Of a stretch of DNA of 64,000 bases, positions 32,575 to 43,504 are shown in pieces. The notes below the pieces were generated by a model. It was not told the origin of the DNA and did no database searches. It was given only the letters and a program-made list of their open reading frames with translations. Position 1 is the first letter of the stretch. Every line of letters begins with the position of its first letter. Position numbers and translations under genes: made by a program. Location of the stretch: NCBI GenBank assembly GCA_037349315.1, contig JBAIAC010000007.1, positions 21,890,501 to 21,954,500 on the forward strand, given 5' to 3'. Source of the DNA: Chelydra serpentina. Taxonomy: Eukaryota > Chordata > Testudines > Chelydridae.

Positions 32575-33055
32575 TTACCCCTTACTCAGAGTGTCACAGG
32601 GTTGCTGGTCCCTTTAAGGGGTGTGTGGGCCCAGACTACCTGTTATCAGCTAATTTAAGGAGTCCATCTGAGCAGTTAATTAAATAATGAGTACCCAGGC
32701 CTGGTAAAAGGCCATCAGGGTTCAGTTGCAGGGAGGTGCTCATAGAAAGAGACAGAGCTCTCCTAAGGTAGAGGTGCTTTCAGAGGCTACAGGTGCCAAG
32801 GAGGAGGGCTGTGCAACCCTGTAGTCCAACAGAGAGACTTTAGTTCAAGATTATTTCTGTTTAATAAAGTAGGACCCCAGCAAGAGAATTTTGTCTTGCA
32901 TCCTTTTGGACTGCACGGAGTTGTTAAGAGGGTCCGAGAGAACGGAAATGATGCAGGGAGTGCTTGCAGCATCACAGTAGTTTGGCAGGTGCTGGGGCAG
33001 CTGCAGAGTAGGCACGCTAGGACTCCGAGCTTATGGCAAAGCCACAATAAATGGC
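32575..33055 (+). repeat. Unclassified repeat-like segment, possibly LTR-derived
   Basis: It starts near 'TGTCACAGGGTTGCTGGTCCC', contains TTTAATAAAGTAGGACCCC (an AATAAA-type signal) at about 32868 and a purine-rich end. This is the layout of many reptile solo LTRs. Without a second copy or a target duplication I cannot confirm it. Confidence 0.3.
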
Positions 33056-33074
33056 GCAGTGAACCTTCATAACG

Positions 33075-33235
33075 CTCCTGTTGAGGTAGGGAACTATAAT
33101 CTATTCCATTTTACAGACAGGGAAGTGCAAGTACAGAAAAGCTGTAACTTCCTCAAGGCCACCCAGAAAGTCTGTTGCAGAGCTGGGAACAGAACTGGGA
33201 ATGATAGTCAGTGCTGAATTTTAGCCCCAAGACCA
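33075..33235 (-). repeat. MIR-like ancient SINE fragment
   Basis: It contains 'CCATTTTACAGACAGGGAAG', 'CTTCCTCAAGGCCACCCAGAA' and 'TTGCAGAGCTGGGAACAGAAC' in the order of a reversed MIR core. Confidence 0.55.
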
Positions 33236-33754
33236 TGATTTGTCATCAACTCAGTCTGGAAATTATGCCTGTATTAAGGCTGCAGGATTGTCCCTGGTGA
33301 CAGAAAATTACCTGGTTCATGCAGTGATCACACACTTTTTGCCATCTGAGAGTGAACCCAGGTTAAAGGCTGGATTATTGAAAGATCAATCATATGATAC
33401 AGAGAATGTTGTTTTGTATTTGAGGAATACATTACTAAAATCATAAAACGAGAGCCCAGATCTGCATTGCTAGCACACCCAAATCCTCAGTGAGAGTGGG
33501 GAGTGCGCAAAAGAATGCAGTATCCCCAAGTGAGTAACTTCCTATTAAGAAGACCCCTGTTGTGAGCATCGAGGAGGCAGGTGTATGTGTATAGGTGATG
33601 CAGTGGGGGACTTAAACCATGTCAGGAGCCAGGAATTGTATAAAATCCTCCAGAGTCAAGCTAGGTGAACACACATGACCCCACAGATGAAGGGGAAGGA
33701 AGCTCAGTAAGTTTGTACAGGAATTAATTCTTATATACCAAGTCCTATCTTAGT
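33236..33754. other. Intergenic stretch, no gene seen
   Basis: No gene or repeat recognised; only chance ORFs. Confidence 0.5.
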
Positions 33755-33815
33755 GCAGGGGACTGGACTAGATGACCGATCAAGGTTCTTTCCAGTCCTA
33801 GATTTCTATGATATT
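33755..33815 (+). repeat. CR1-type 3' tail fragment
   Basis: 'GGGGACTGGACTAGATGACC', 'CAAGGTTCTTTCCAGTCCTA' and 'GATTTCTATGAT' are the usual end of CR1 LINEs and of SINEs that share their tail. Only the last 60 bases are present, so either source is possible. Confidence 0.65.
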
Positions 33816-33904
33816 TTTTTTCCTTATTCAAGTTCTGCAAATACATGAGAACTGTGCATCCTGTACTGGCAACGCTCCCGAGAATTGCCCTGTGTTATGT
33901 GGGA

Positions 33905-34017
33905 CAGTGTTTCTCAATGACCGGTCCGTGGACTGGTGCTGGTCCCTGAGATCTCCCTGGAGCAGTTTAGGAAGGCAGCAAGCCAGTCCCTGGTATCAAA
34001 ACGGTTGAGAAACATTG
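33905..34017. mobile_element. Short hAT-like element
   Basis: It starts CAGTGTTTCTCAATGACC and ends GGTTGAGAAACATTG, so the ends are inverted repeats. The interior 'GGTCCGTGGACTGGTGC...GAGATCTCCCT' is a recognised sauropsid hAT-like type. The flanking 8 bases match at only four positions, so the insertion is old. Confidence 0.65.
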
Positions 34018-34473
34018 GTGTAGAGTGTGTGCTTCTGCCAGAGAGAGGCAGAGATTGAGAAGAGGCACACAGGGCTGTGAGAGTTTACAAAATGCCAAAA
34101 TTAAGGTATGATGGGCTGGAGAAATTGGCATGGTGGGGACTTGACCCCTAGCTCACAGAAATCCTCGGGCAAACCATTGGCATCCCAGAAAGCTCTGCAA
34201 AAATGTTGCATAAGGCAGCACAGGACACACTGAGATACCTACCTGTGGTGCAGTGCATTTGATGCTGATGCAGCCATGCATCGTGAGGACACACAGTGCT
34301 GATGCAAGCACCCAAGTGTGCACGTGTACGAGTGACATGCTAGAGTCAGCAGCTATACGGTGACATATACATTATACAACTTTAATGTAGACGTGACCTA
34401 AGAGCTTTTAGGTGACTGATAGTTTCTGTGGAAGCTGTAATGATTTAGAAGGGCATTGAACTCAATACCCTTT
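34018..34473. other. Intergenic stretch, no gene seen
   Basis: No gene recognised. Near 34360-34400 there is 'ATGTAGACGTGACCTAAGAG', which looks like a single MITE end. Confidence 0.45.
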
Positions 34474-34809
34474 TGTCATAAATATGAAGGGAAGGGGGAG
34501 AGGGTCTGATGCAGTGCTATAAAATCCTCTTTCTAGTAAAGGGTTAAGAAATGCAGGTAGCCAGACTGACACCTGACCTGGCTGGCATCTCACCAATAAG
34601 GGGACAAGATACTTTCAAACTTTGGGAGGGGGGAAGGTTTTTGTGTGTGTCTTTGTCTGAGTCAGAGTGATCTTGGAAGACAGAAAGAACCTACAGAAAA
34701 TCCGCCTCCTCACCAATACTCACTTTTCTAAAGTAAGTTTAGATATCATAGCGAGTAGATTCTGTTTATTTTGCTTGATACATTCCCTGTGGGAGAGGGA
34801 ACCCTGACA
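34474..34809 (+). repeat. 5' LTR of the Gypsy element
   Basis: The 336-bp LTR starts TGTCATAAATATGAAGGG and ends CCCTGACA, so the ends form the short inverted repeat TGTCA...TGACA. It contains 'GCTATAAAATCC' (a TATA-like box) at about 34517. A likely primer-binding site, TGGTGGCAGAGCGG, begins immediately after at 34810. Confidence 0.75.
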
Positions 34810-34823
34810 TGGTGGCAGAGCGG
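34810..34823 (+). promoter_or_regulatory. Likely tRNA primer-binding site
   Basis: TGGTGGCAGAGCGG directly abuts the LTR end. A TGG start is expected, since it pairs with the CCA 3' end of a tRNA. The priming tRNA was not identified. Confidence 0.55.
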
Positions 34824-35059
34824 TGGGATATATTGAACCAGAGATTTTTTTGAACCAGACACAGGGAGTTTAGAATTTTTTTTTCTTCTCTCTGGTTTTT
34901 CCCTGTAGCTGCTTGGAGCAGGGAGGGGTTAAGCTGCTAGGAGCTAGAGTATCTACATATGAAAGCAGGTAGTTAACCCCTACAGGGAATACCCAAGCAA
35001 GTTTTTTTTTCTTTTCTAACTCTATCGGGTTAAGACAGATTAAAAACAGAAAGGCTAAA

Positions 35060-36056
35060 ATGACTGCCAGTGAAGCAGCTATTAAACTTGAGATAGCTCG
35101 GCTACAAGGTGATGAGGAGGAGAAGAAACATGCAAGACTGCTACAACTTAAACAGATGGAGATGGAAGAGAAAGAAAGAGAGAGGAAGCATGCTGAGGAG
35201 GAGAAGAAGAGAGAGAGGAAGCATGCTGAGGAGGAGAGGAAGCATGCTGAGGAGGAGAAGGAGAGAGAGAGGAAGCATGCCCTGTAGATGGAGAAGACCA
35301 GGGTGGAGCGAAATCTACCGGATAACACTAATAATTCTTCCCCAACAACCCACAAATGGGAGCGACTATGTCCACCGTATGATGAATCCCGTGATATTGC
35401 GGAATATTTTCTCACCTTTGAGAGACTATGCAATCTCCATACCATTCCTGATGCTCACAAAATGACCATATTGGTAGCAAAGTTGACTGGAAGTGCTCTG
35501 GACATATTCAATGACATGCCTATTGATGAGGCTTCTGACTATGAGAAATTCAAGGATTTGGTTTTAAAACAATTTCAAGTTACACCTGAAACTTACCGAG
35601 TAAAATTTCGAACCCTTATCCGAGGGCCTGGACTAAGTAATGTAGCTTATGTAAACCGGATAAAGGAGCTGTTAAAAAAAATGGGTCAAGAGAAGGAATG
35701 TTACTAGCTTTGAAGGAGTGTGTGATTTGATGGCTCAGGAACAATTCCTGAATATGTCCAAGGATGATATAAGACAGTGTTTATGGGATAAGAAAATGGA
35801 CTCAGCAGACAGCCTTGCTGCTTATGCTGATCAATACGAACAGTCCCAGATCAGCAGAGGGACAAGGAAATTTGGCACACAAGGGGTGCAGGAAGCAGAG
35901 AGGAACAACCCTGGTCATAGTTTGGGGAGATACCAGAAAGGAAAACCCGAGACCACACCCCCCTCACCAGGAGCAGCCCAAGTCCCCACAAGGAAAAACC
36001 CAGACCCCTTATTGCCCCACCACCCCATTCTCCAGCAACCCACCTCGTCCCACTGA
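35060..36056 (+). pseudogene. Gypsy gag: coiled coil and SCAN-like capsid, broken
   Basis: The frame from 35060 encodes a charged coiled coil with about four imperfect repeats of the RKHAEEE(E/K) type, ending at TAG 35285-35287. An ATG follows directly in the same frame, and 35288-35707 encodes a capsid domain with motifs such as 'YDESRDIAEYFLTFERLC', 'KMTILVAKLTGSALDIF' and 'YEKFKDLVLKQFQVTPE'. After a frameshift, 35718-36056 continues with 'AQEQFLNMSKDDIRQCLWDK'. The capsid's C-terminal half resembles the SCAN dimerisation domain of vertebrate zinc-finger proteins, which is held to descend from Gmr1-type Gypsy gag. Gag forms the particle that packages element RNA. This copy cannot make a full gag. 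Confidence 0.75.
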
Positions 36057-37512
36057 CCAGTCAGCTGGGCGATGTTTCAAATGTAACGAATTGGGGCATG
36101 TGAAGGCCAACTGCCCCAAGAACCCCAACAGAATACAGTTCATTGCACCGGGGTCACACCAAAGGTCCTCAGGCCCAGATGCCTCCCAGATACCCTTGGA
36201 ACGAAGGGAAACGGTGAGTGTGGGCGGAAAAAAGGTTACAGCGTGGAGGGACACTGGAGCACAAGTGTCAGCTATCCACAAATCCTTAGTGGACCCCAGC
36301 TTAATCAACCCAGAGGCACAAGTGACAATTCAACCCTTCAAGTCCAACTCTTTTGATTTACCTACAGCCGTGTTGCCTGTCCAGTACAAGGGCTGGTCAG
36401 GAAATTGGACTTTTGCAGTCTATGATGATTATCCCATTCCCATGTTGCTGGGGGAAGACTTGACCAATTGTGTGAAGCTAGCCAAGAGGGTGGGAATGGT
36501 CACCCGCAGCCAGGCTAAGCAAGCTGTCACACCTAGCTCTGTTCCTGAGACTTCCACCAGAACCCCATCTGTACTACCAGAGACCCAGATAGAGGTGGTG
36601 GAACAGGATACCCTGCCAATGACTGCAACAGCCGTCGTAGATCCAATCACAGAAACCCGACCCAAGCCAGTCTCGGAACCGGAACTGGCAAAGCAACCCG
36701 CACCAGAACCATTGCCAGCACTGAGTCCAGCACTTGCAACCTCATCTACAGTGCCAACACCCGAGGGCACCACCGAGCCTGCAATGGCAGCAGCAGCCGA
36801 TAACTCAATACAAGAGGCTCAGCCAGAGCCTGAATTACCACATTGTGCACCAGCGGAGAGCGGTTCACAGTCAATGGAAACAAACCCATCACCTGCATCG
36901 CTTCCAGAGGGACCCAGCCCAGGTCCACAACCCAGTGAGGAACTGATGTCTCCATCATCTAGGGAACAGTTCCAAGCCGAGCAGGAAGCAGATGAAAGCC
37001 TACAGAGAGCTTGGACAGTGGGACGGAGCACCCCACTGCCTCTCAGCTCTTCTAATCGATCCCGGTTTGTTATAGAAAAAGGCCTTCTATATAAGGAGAC
37101 TCTTTCTGGTGGACACCAGGAAGACTGGCGTCCTCAGAGACAGTTGGTGGTTCCGACTAAGTACCGGCTAAAGCTCTTGAGCTTAGCCCATGATCATCCT
37201 AGTGGTCATGCTGGGGTGAACAGAACCAAAGACCGTTTGGGGAGGTCATTCCACTGGGAGGGAATGGGCAAGGATGTTTCTACCTATGTCCGGTCTTGTG
37301 AGGTGTGCCAAAGAGTGGGAAAACCCCAAGACCAGGTCAAAGCCCCTCTCCAGCCACTCCCCATAATTGAAGTTCCCTTTCAGCGGGTAGCTGTGGATAT
37401 TCTGGGTCCTTTTTCCGAAAAAGACACCCAGAGGAAAGCAGTACATACTGACTTTCATGGATTTTGCCACCCGATGGCCAGAAGCAGTAGCTCTGAGCAA
37501 CACCCGGGCTAA
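35815..37512 (+). pseudogene. Gypsy zinc knuckle, protease and N-terminal integrase region
   Basis: This 565-codon open stretch carries, in order: a CCHC zinc knuckle C-X2-C-X4-H-X4-C at 36073-36114 (CFKCNELGHVKANC); an aspartic protease active site DTGA at 36250-36261; a long linker rich in Pro, Glu, Thr and Ser (about 36500-36960); and the integrase HHCC zinc-binding region near 37185-37315 with H and C pairs in place. The integrase catalytic core starts after it (VAVDILGPF, first Asp near 37396) and the frame is lost at about 37440-37512. The protease-to-integrase order without RT between them is the notable point. Confidence 0.8.
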
Positions 37513-38494
37513 AAGTGTATGCCAAGCATTAACAGAGATTTTTGCCAGGGTAGGTTGGCCCGCCGACATCCTTACTGATTCGGGAACTAATTTCCTGGCA
37601 GGGAGCATGGAAAGCCTGTGGGAAGCTCAGGGGGTGAACCACTTGGTTGCCACCCCTTACCACCATCAAACAAATGGTCTGGTGGAGAAGTTTAATGGAA
37701 CTTTGGGAGCCATGATACGTAAATTCGTAAATCAGCACTCCAACGATTGGGACCTAGTGTTACAGCAGTTGCTCTTTGCCTACAGGGCTGTACCACATCC
37801 CAGTTTAGGGTTTTCACCATTTGAACTTGTGTATGGCTGCGAGGTTAAAGGGCCATTACAGTTGGTGAAATAGCAATGGGAGGGCTTTACGCCTTCTTCG
37901 GGAACTAACATTCTGGACTTTGTAAGCAACCTACAAAACACCCTCCGAGACTCTTTAGCCCTTCCTAGAGAAACCTAAAGGGCTCAGGAAGAGCAAAAGG
38001 CCTGGTATGATAAACATGCCAGAGAGCGTTCCTTTAAAGTAGGGGACCAAGTCATGGTCTTGAAGGCGCTCCGGGCCCATAAAATGGAAGCGTCATGGGA
38101 AGGGCCATTTACGGTCCAAGAATGCCTGGGAGCTGTGAACTATCTCATAGCATTCCCCACCACAACTCTCAAGCCTAAAGTGTACCATGTTAATTCTCTA
38201 AAGCCTTTTTTCCCCCGAGAATTGAAGGTTTGTCAGTTTACTGCCCAGGGAGCAGAAGACGCTGAGTGGCCTGAAGGTGTCTACTATGAAGGGAAAAATG
38301 ATGGTGGCGTGGAAGAGGTGAACCTCTCAATGACCCTCGGACGTATGCAGCGCCAGCAAATCCAGGAGCTGTGCACTAAATTCGCACCGATGTTCTCAGC
38401 CACCCCAGGACTGACCGAACGGGCATACCACTCCATTGACACAGGTAATGCCTGTCATTATACAGAAAGTCCCAGGCCAAGTTTACATTGCTAA
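37457..38494 (+). pseudogene. Gypsy integrase core, C-terminal domain and start of reverse transcriptase
   Basis: In a second frame, 37457-37873 continues the integrase core with 'DILTDSGTNFLAG' (second catalytic Asp) and 'NGLVEKFNGTLGAM' (catalytic Glu). TAG at 37871 and a TAA near 37975 interrupt the same frame, which then resumes and is open at 38054-38494. That part holds a C-terminal integrase segment (WEGPFTVQECLGAVNYLI, YHVNSLKPFF) and then residues typical of the N-terminus of Gypsy RT (QELCTKFAPMFSATPGLTER, HSIDTG), stopping before any catalytic RT motif. So integrase is followed, not preceded, by RT. Confidence 0.75.
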
Positions 38495-41255
38495 TTAGGT
38501 CTTAATTGTTTAGTGTTACTTTCTGATCGGTTCTAAAAATGTGACTCATAAACAGACTACAAAAACCTATCACATTTTTCTTCTGGTTGGCTCTTCTGTC
38601 CCGGGGACAGCCCTTCACAATGACGCTTACTCACTTTCGTCTTCTTGAGCCAAACCAAAAAGATACGACCTAGGGCCTGAGTCTCAAAGTCAATGAGAGT
38701 CTTTCTGTAGATTTCAAAAGCTTTAGATCAGGCCTTGAAAGAGCTGGAACATCCCTCATCTATATTAATGAAGGGTTATCTTGAAATAAAATATGGGGAA
38801 ATAGAGCATTATATTTGATAGGAGGAGTAACAAATTTAGGCCAGATTCCTGCAGTCAGGGAAACTGAGAAAGGACAGAATCTCACATCTTTTCTTAATAT
38901 TAATTTGATTACTGCGTACCTGACGCCTTGTTTACACACAAATGTTTTACCACTTTAACTGTACAGTTGTAGTTAAAATGGTACAACCCTCCTAGTTTGG
39001 ATGCAGTTATATCAGTGTAAATATGTTTATAATGATATAACTTATTGCTGTATGGGAAAAGGTAAAAGCTACACTGGTATACGGCACTTTTACACTGGTA
39101 TGTCTGCATCCACACACAGTTTTATTGGTATAACAATTTCAGTAGAAAAAAATCTCACTCATAACTGAAATAGTCATATTGGTACAAAATCCACATGTGA
39201 ACCAGTAAATTATACCAGGTTTTCAGAGGCTATACTGTTTGCAAATGAGATCCTTGATGTCAAGTAGGGTTTTTCCATGGGTTGGGGGTGACTAGACTCA
39301 ATGTTCAGTCCTTAGGGCTCATGTGAAGCCGATCTCTACAAAAGTAACTTGTATGAAGGTAAATATCACTAGTCACCTCTTTTGCACTTAAAAAAAGGGG
39401 TAAATCAGTTGCTCAAGGGCATATATAATGGCCTTCAGAAATTGGAAAACGGCTGTGTTTTTCTGTGCTCACATATCTATTGGCACAGCTGCTTCAGCCA
39501 TCCGGGCATCTGAATTATTCTGACATCAGAAAAAACATTGAAACAGAGACTGATTATGGTCATGTTGCTTGTGTTATTTTAATAATGTGGGCTGCTGATC
39601 ATTGGGGACAGAGCTGTGTCACCTAGCACATTGCACTAAGAGTGTAGGTAGGATTTACGTCAAGGGCCAAGAAGTAGGACGTTAGGCTCCCTAGAATGAT
39701 TATTTCTTATTTCCTATCAATTTGCAGTGGCTGTCCTAGGAATAGCCTAATATTACTTTGCAGTTTCATACATCTGCTCTACTGACCTAAGTAAATTACT
39801 GTCCCTGACTAGATGAAAGCCAGACAACTGCAAAATAACAAAAATAAATAAAAATAAAACCCATATGAAAATACAGTAGTTTCTAAAGCTGTTCACTTAT
39901 ATAGGGTCAAATTCTGAGGGCCTCGGTCACTATTTTATGAGTCTCTATTCTGGTAAAACTCCTATCAAAGTTGACCAGAGCTTTGCCTTAAGCTAATTGA
40001 AAGTAAAAACGCAGGGCCAGGTGTCCCCAACTCCCCCTGCTTTGATTTTGAACTAGTTTCAGCACTGTTGAGCCTGCACGAAGCTGCTGACGTATTACAG
40101 TCCTAAAGGTGAGGCCAAGAATACCTCCAGCCGAGGGGAATCATTGGGTGGTGTTGCCAGCTCTGTGTCATCTGTCTAGAGGGTGAGGGAGGTGGTGTTG
40201 AGAGTGGGAGAAAGCTCATGGTACTCTTCCTGATATATGTAGACAGCCACACCTGTTATAATTTAAAGTAGCTGCAGCTAGCCCAGGATTAAAGGAGCAA
40301 ACGAGTGGCTTAGAGCCGTCTTTCCTCTTCCCCAGCAGCCTGCTAGCCTCATTTGTGCTGAGTGTAAACTCAGTGTAGCTGAGAATCTGGCCCTGAGTAA
40401 AGTCCTCAGGATTTGTCCCTCAGAGGTAGGCAACATGAAATAACAATATAGTTGAGGGGGATCTTGAGTGAGTGAGGCATGCAGGGTTTGGCTCAAAGTA
40501 TATTGACGCAATTAAATTTCAAGTTCTTTACTTGTTAATATTTAAAGGGCTTCAGAAATATTATGCTTTTCCTTCCAAAAGTAAAAGTCATGGTATAAAA
40601 GTGAATATGATTTTATTTGTGTGTTGTCATGTTTTATTTTTCTGTTTTATTTCAGGGGAAGCCCCCATACTGTAGCTGAATAAACTGTAGTATAGATTCC
40701 CCAGCTAGGACTTCACACATAAATAACTAAAGCCCTATGACCAGATTAGAAATTCCTGCTCTTTCTGTGATACGCAAATGGTAGGATTCCATGCCAAGCA
40801 TGCCCTCGTCAGGCTGCATAGAAGACCCACAGGACACAGGAGGATACTCTTTTCTCAGAAGAAATATTCAGAATGCTGCCTGTGATGCTCAAGAGTGATT
40901 TAGATAAGAATCCGTGTAGGATCACTTTAATACTAATGATGCATCACTATTGGAGAACTGTGTTTGCTGCGGACAAGATCAAACACCCAGTGAGGCTTTT
41001 TCATCTCTGACAATATGATCTGATATAGGGTAAATATAAATTTTAGATATAATAAGAAAAAATAATTGACTAGAAAACTCATGAGGAACAAAAGTGGGCA
41101 ATGTTCCAGTTTAGGCACTGCTGAAATATTGTAGATTAAGGGCTTGAAAATGAAGCAGACTTCTATTAGCCTGAGGGCTTCCTTATACGGGCATGGACTA
41201 GAGGGAGGTAGCATATGAAAGTCATAGGGAAATAGAGAAGACATCTGTTTATTTC
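38495..41255. other. Intergenic stretch, no gene seen
   Basis: A MITE-like fragment lies at about 38927-39215. The rest is AT-rich with no gene recognised. Confidence 0.5.
38927..39215. repeat. MITE-like fragment related to the one at 13.5 kb
   Basis: It starts 'CTTGTTTACACACAAATG' and contains repeated 'CACTGGTATAC', 'TTGGTATAAC' and 'GCAGTTATATCAGTGTAAA' motifs, as in the 13519-14273 element. The right boundary is unclear. Confidence 0.4.
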
Positions 41256-41420
41256 TGGCTTTGTCACTGGCTTTCTGTGTGAGTTAGGCAATTAACTTCA
41301 GTTCTCTGTGCCTCAGTTTCTCCATCTGTAAAATGGAAACCATTCTGATTGTTCGCCTTTGCTTTGAGATCTAAAGATATTAAGTGCTAACTATTACTAT
41401 TGTGTCAGCATAGCTTCTAA
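41256..41420 (+). repeat. MIR-type ancient SINE fragment
   Basis: 'TTCTGTGTGAGTTAGGCAATTAACTTCAG', 'TCTGTGCCTCAGTTTCTCCA' and 'CTGTAAAATGG' are the core and tail of MIR in forward orientation. Well preserved over about 60 bases. Confidence 0.7.
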
Positions 41421-41546
41421 AGGGGTGGTTTACTCTATTTTAATACACAGCAAAGGCCATCCTTTAGCCTGAAGAAACATTTGGAAGGAGTTGCATGGGC
41501 AGTTGAGGAGCAAGAGGGCCAGCTAAGGAGAGAGGTGGGGGCCTAT

Positions 41547-42045
41547 TGTTACAACCGGGACATGGGCAGTCAAACCTAGTGGTTGGAGCAGGAGTTGGGA
41601 TCAGGAGTCAGTAACCGAAGCCAAGAGTCAGAGCTGGAATCAGAATCAGGAGTTAAGCTAAGGGTCAGAGCCGGAGTTGGAGCCAGGAGTCAAGCCAAGA
41701 GTCAGAGCCAGAGAACGGGCAGGAATCAGGAGCAAGGCAGGAACGACAGACGAGAACAGGAGTCAGGTAGTTGAAGGCAGGCTCTGTAGCAGCAGCAAGC
41801 CAGGAGCTACCTTGTTGCACAGACAACTTCCCGTGTCGTCTCCTGGTTTAAATAGTGTACCCAGCATAGTCAGGGGTTCTGGAGCTCCTCCAGTCAAGTC
41901 CCTGAAGGTGGTACCATTAGTGGAGCATAAAGCTTTAGGGCTCCAATTCTCCAGTCACCAGAAGAGCTGTTGGGCGGTGCTATGGCTGTGGCAGCGGCCC
42001 ACAGGCCCGGGGTTCAGGACTCTCGTATCCTCACACCTACGAATC
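41547..42045 (+). repeat. Interspersed repeat with purine-rich minisatellite
   Basis: 41578-41775 is a degenerate tandem array of a roughly 12-18 base unit of the type GGAGTCAGAGCC/AAGCCAAGAGTCAGAG. It is followed by unique-looking sequence with 'CTTGTTGCACAGACAACTTCCC' and 'GTTTAAATAGTG'. I recall this combination as a dispersed turtle repeat, but its class is unknown to me. Confidence 0.5.
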
Positions 42046-43381
42046 AAAAAGCTACATCACAATGAGAGCCTGCAAGTCTTTGATCTCTGAACTGTTCATG
42101 ACATGCTGCTAAGGTGATGTGTTGGAATTAAAGGGTTAATTATTTGGAGTGAGGGAGGGACATGGGGAGGGCACTTCTCGAGCTGGCTTATCCTAGCCTG
42201 TGAAAACAAAAATTGGTTAATACGTTTTGCAAACTCTGGACCTGTATATATGGTTCCCCCACCCCAATATAATTTTTTCTTGCATATTCATATTTGCAAC
42301 CAAAACACAGCATTTCCCTCAGTGTTGTTACCATTGACAGATTCAATGAACAGTCGTCATACTCTTATATAATCATTGATGTCACGTTAAATATGGTCAT
42401 TCCACTGCTGTAAATTTCATTAATGTAATGCCATTTTTGCTGGCTTGTCAACTGCTCCCTATAAAAATAAATTACAAGATATAATGTTCCATTGTGGTAG
42501 GGCAGATAACCACTCCATGGCACATGCTGAGCTGAACTTCAACCTCAGAACAATCATTTAGAACATTGGTTTATAATCTCACGAAGAGGCATGTGCACTT
42601 TGCCCAAAAATTATCTGTGTAAAAGTGAGGATCATTAGGTATAGGGCGGCTCTATTGTTGAGCAAAATAATTGCTAATAATGAATGAGACATAAAACTGC
42701 AAAATCCTTTGGACTGGGCATGCTGCAGTTGGTGCAGCTTTGAGGTACGGAATGGGGATGTTATAAAGGTTGCTGTGAACCAGCTTTTTTGTTAAGCCTG
42801 GCCTGGAGCGAGCAGGGACAAAGTTGGTCCCAGGCGCACAGGACAGAGTATCTGGGAACAAGCCAGAGGTTGCAGTTCACGAAGTTTATCCTTCTTTCTT
42901 GGCCATGCTCCCAGCACATCCCCTCCACCAGGGGCAGCAGGGAGCCACACATCTATTGGGGATTCTCCCACACCAGAGAAATCTCCAAGAAAGTGGTTAA
43001 CACAGAACAGCCTTAGCAGAGGCCAGAAGCTGGTCCATGGTCTAGTAGTCACAACACAAGACTGAAAAATAGGTAGGATAATAGTTACTTGCTCCATAAG
43101 GGTATTGTGAGGATTAATGAGCTATTTGTGTTCCTAAGTGGAAGAAGGTGACAACCTAATAAATATTAAGTAAGTACCAGTGTTGATTCTTGAAACTCAT
43201 CGATGTGTTATTATAAATTATTTACATTTATGAAGTGCCCAAAAGCATGTCTGTACAGTTAAGCACTTTGCAGAACAAACACAAAGGGGAGATCCCTGCT
43301 GCGAAGAGCTTATAGCCCAAAGTTTTGATCCTATGAAGCCTTGCACACCTGCTCAGCATTCTGCATTGTGAGCAGCCTCAT
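42046..43381. other. Intergenic stretch, no gene seen
   Basis: A MIR-like tail lies near 43080-43172 ('GTATTGTGAGGATTAATGAG', 'CCTAATAAATATTAAG'). Otherwise nothing is recognised. Confidence 0.5.
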
Positions 43382-43383
43382 TA

Positions 43384-43502
43384 GGGTGACCAGACAGCAC
43401 ATGAGAAAAATCAGGACAATGGTTGGGGGTAATAGGCACCTATATAAGACAAAGCCCCAAATATCATGACTGTCCCTATAAAATCGGGACATCTGGTCAC
43501 CC
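43384..43502. mobile_element. 119-bp MITE with TA target duplication
   Basis: It starts GGGTGACCAGACAGC and ends ACATCTGGTCACCC, inverted ends of about 12 bp, with TA on each side (43382-43383, 43503-43504). The interior 'CCCCAAATATCATGACTGTC' and 'CTATAAAATCGGGAC' is typical of a short MITE frequent in turtles. The TA duplication would suit a Tc1/mariner-type origin. Confidence 0.65.
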
Positions 43503-43504
43503 TA

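Larger units (their letters stand above)
34474..38490 (+). mobile_element. Gmr1-type Ty3/Gypsy LTR retrotransposon, 3'-truncated and degenerate
   Basis: The layout is 5' LTR (34474-34809), primer-binding site, leader, gag with a coiled coil, SCAN-like capsid and zinc knuckle, protease, integrase, then only the first residues of reverse transcriptase. Integrase precedes reverse transcriptase, the copia-like order described for Gmr1-type Gypsy elements of deuterostomes. At least three frameshifts and several in-frame stops (for example 35285, 35705 and 37871) disable it. The 3' half (RT, RNase H, 3' LTR) is missing, so no target duplication can be checked. It is transcribed rightward, if at all. 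Confidence 0.85.

Noticed and set aside
32575..33055. Confirmed endogenous retrovirus solo LTR
   Set aside because: Only a suggestive start and an AATAAA-type signal; no target duplication, no clear end and no second copy in the window, so it is listed only as an unclassified repeat.
34870..35445. 191-codon minus-strand ORF with Ser/Phe/Leu repeats
   Set aside because: It is the reverse complement of the purine-rich coiled-coil repeats of gag, not an independent gene.
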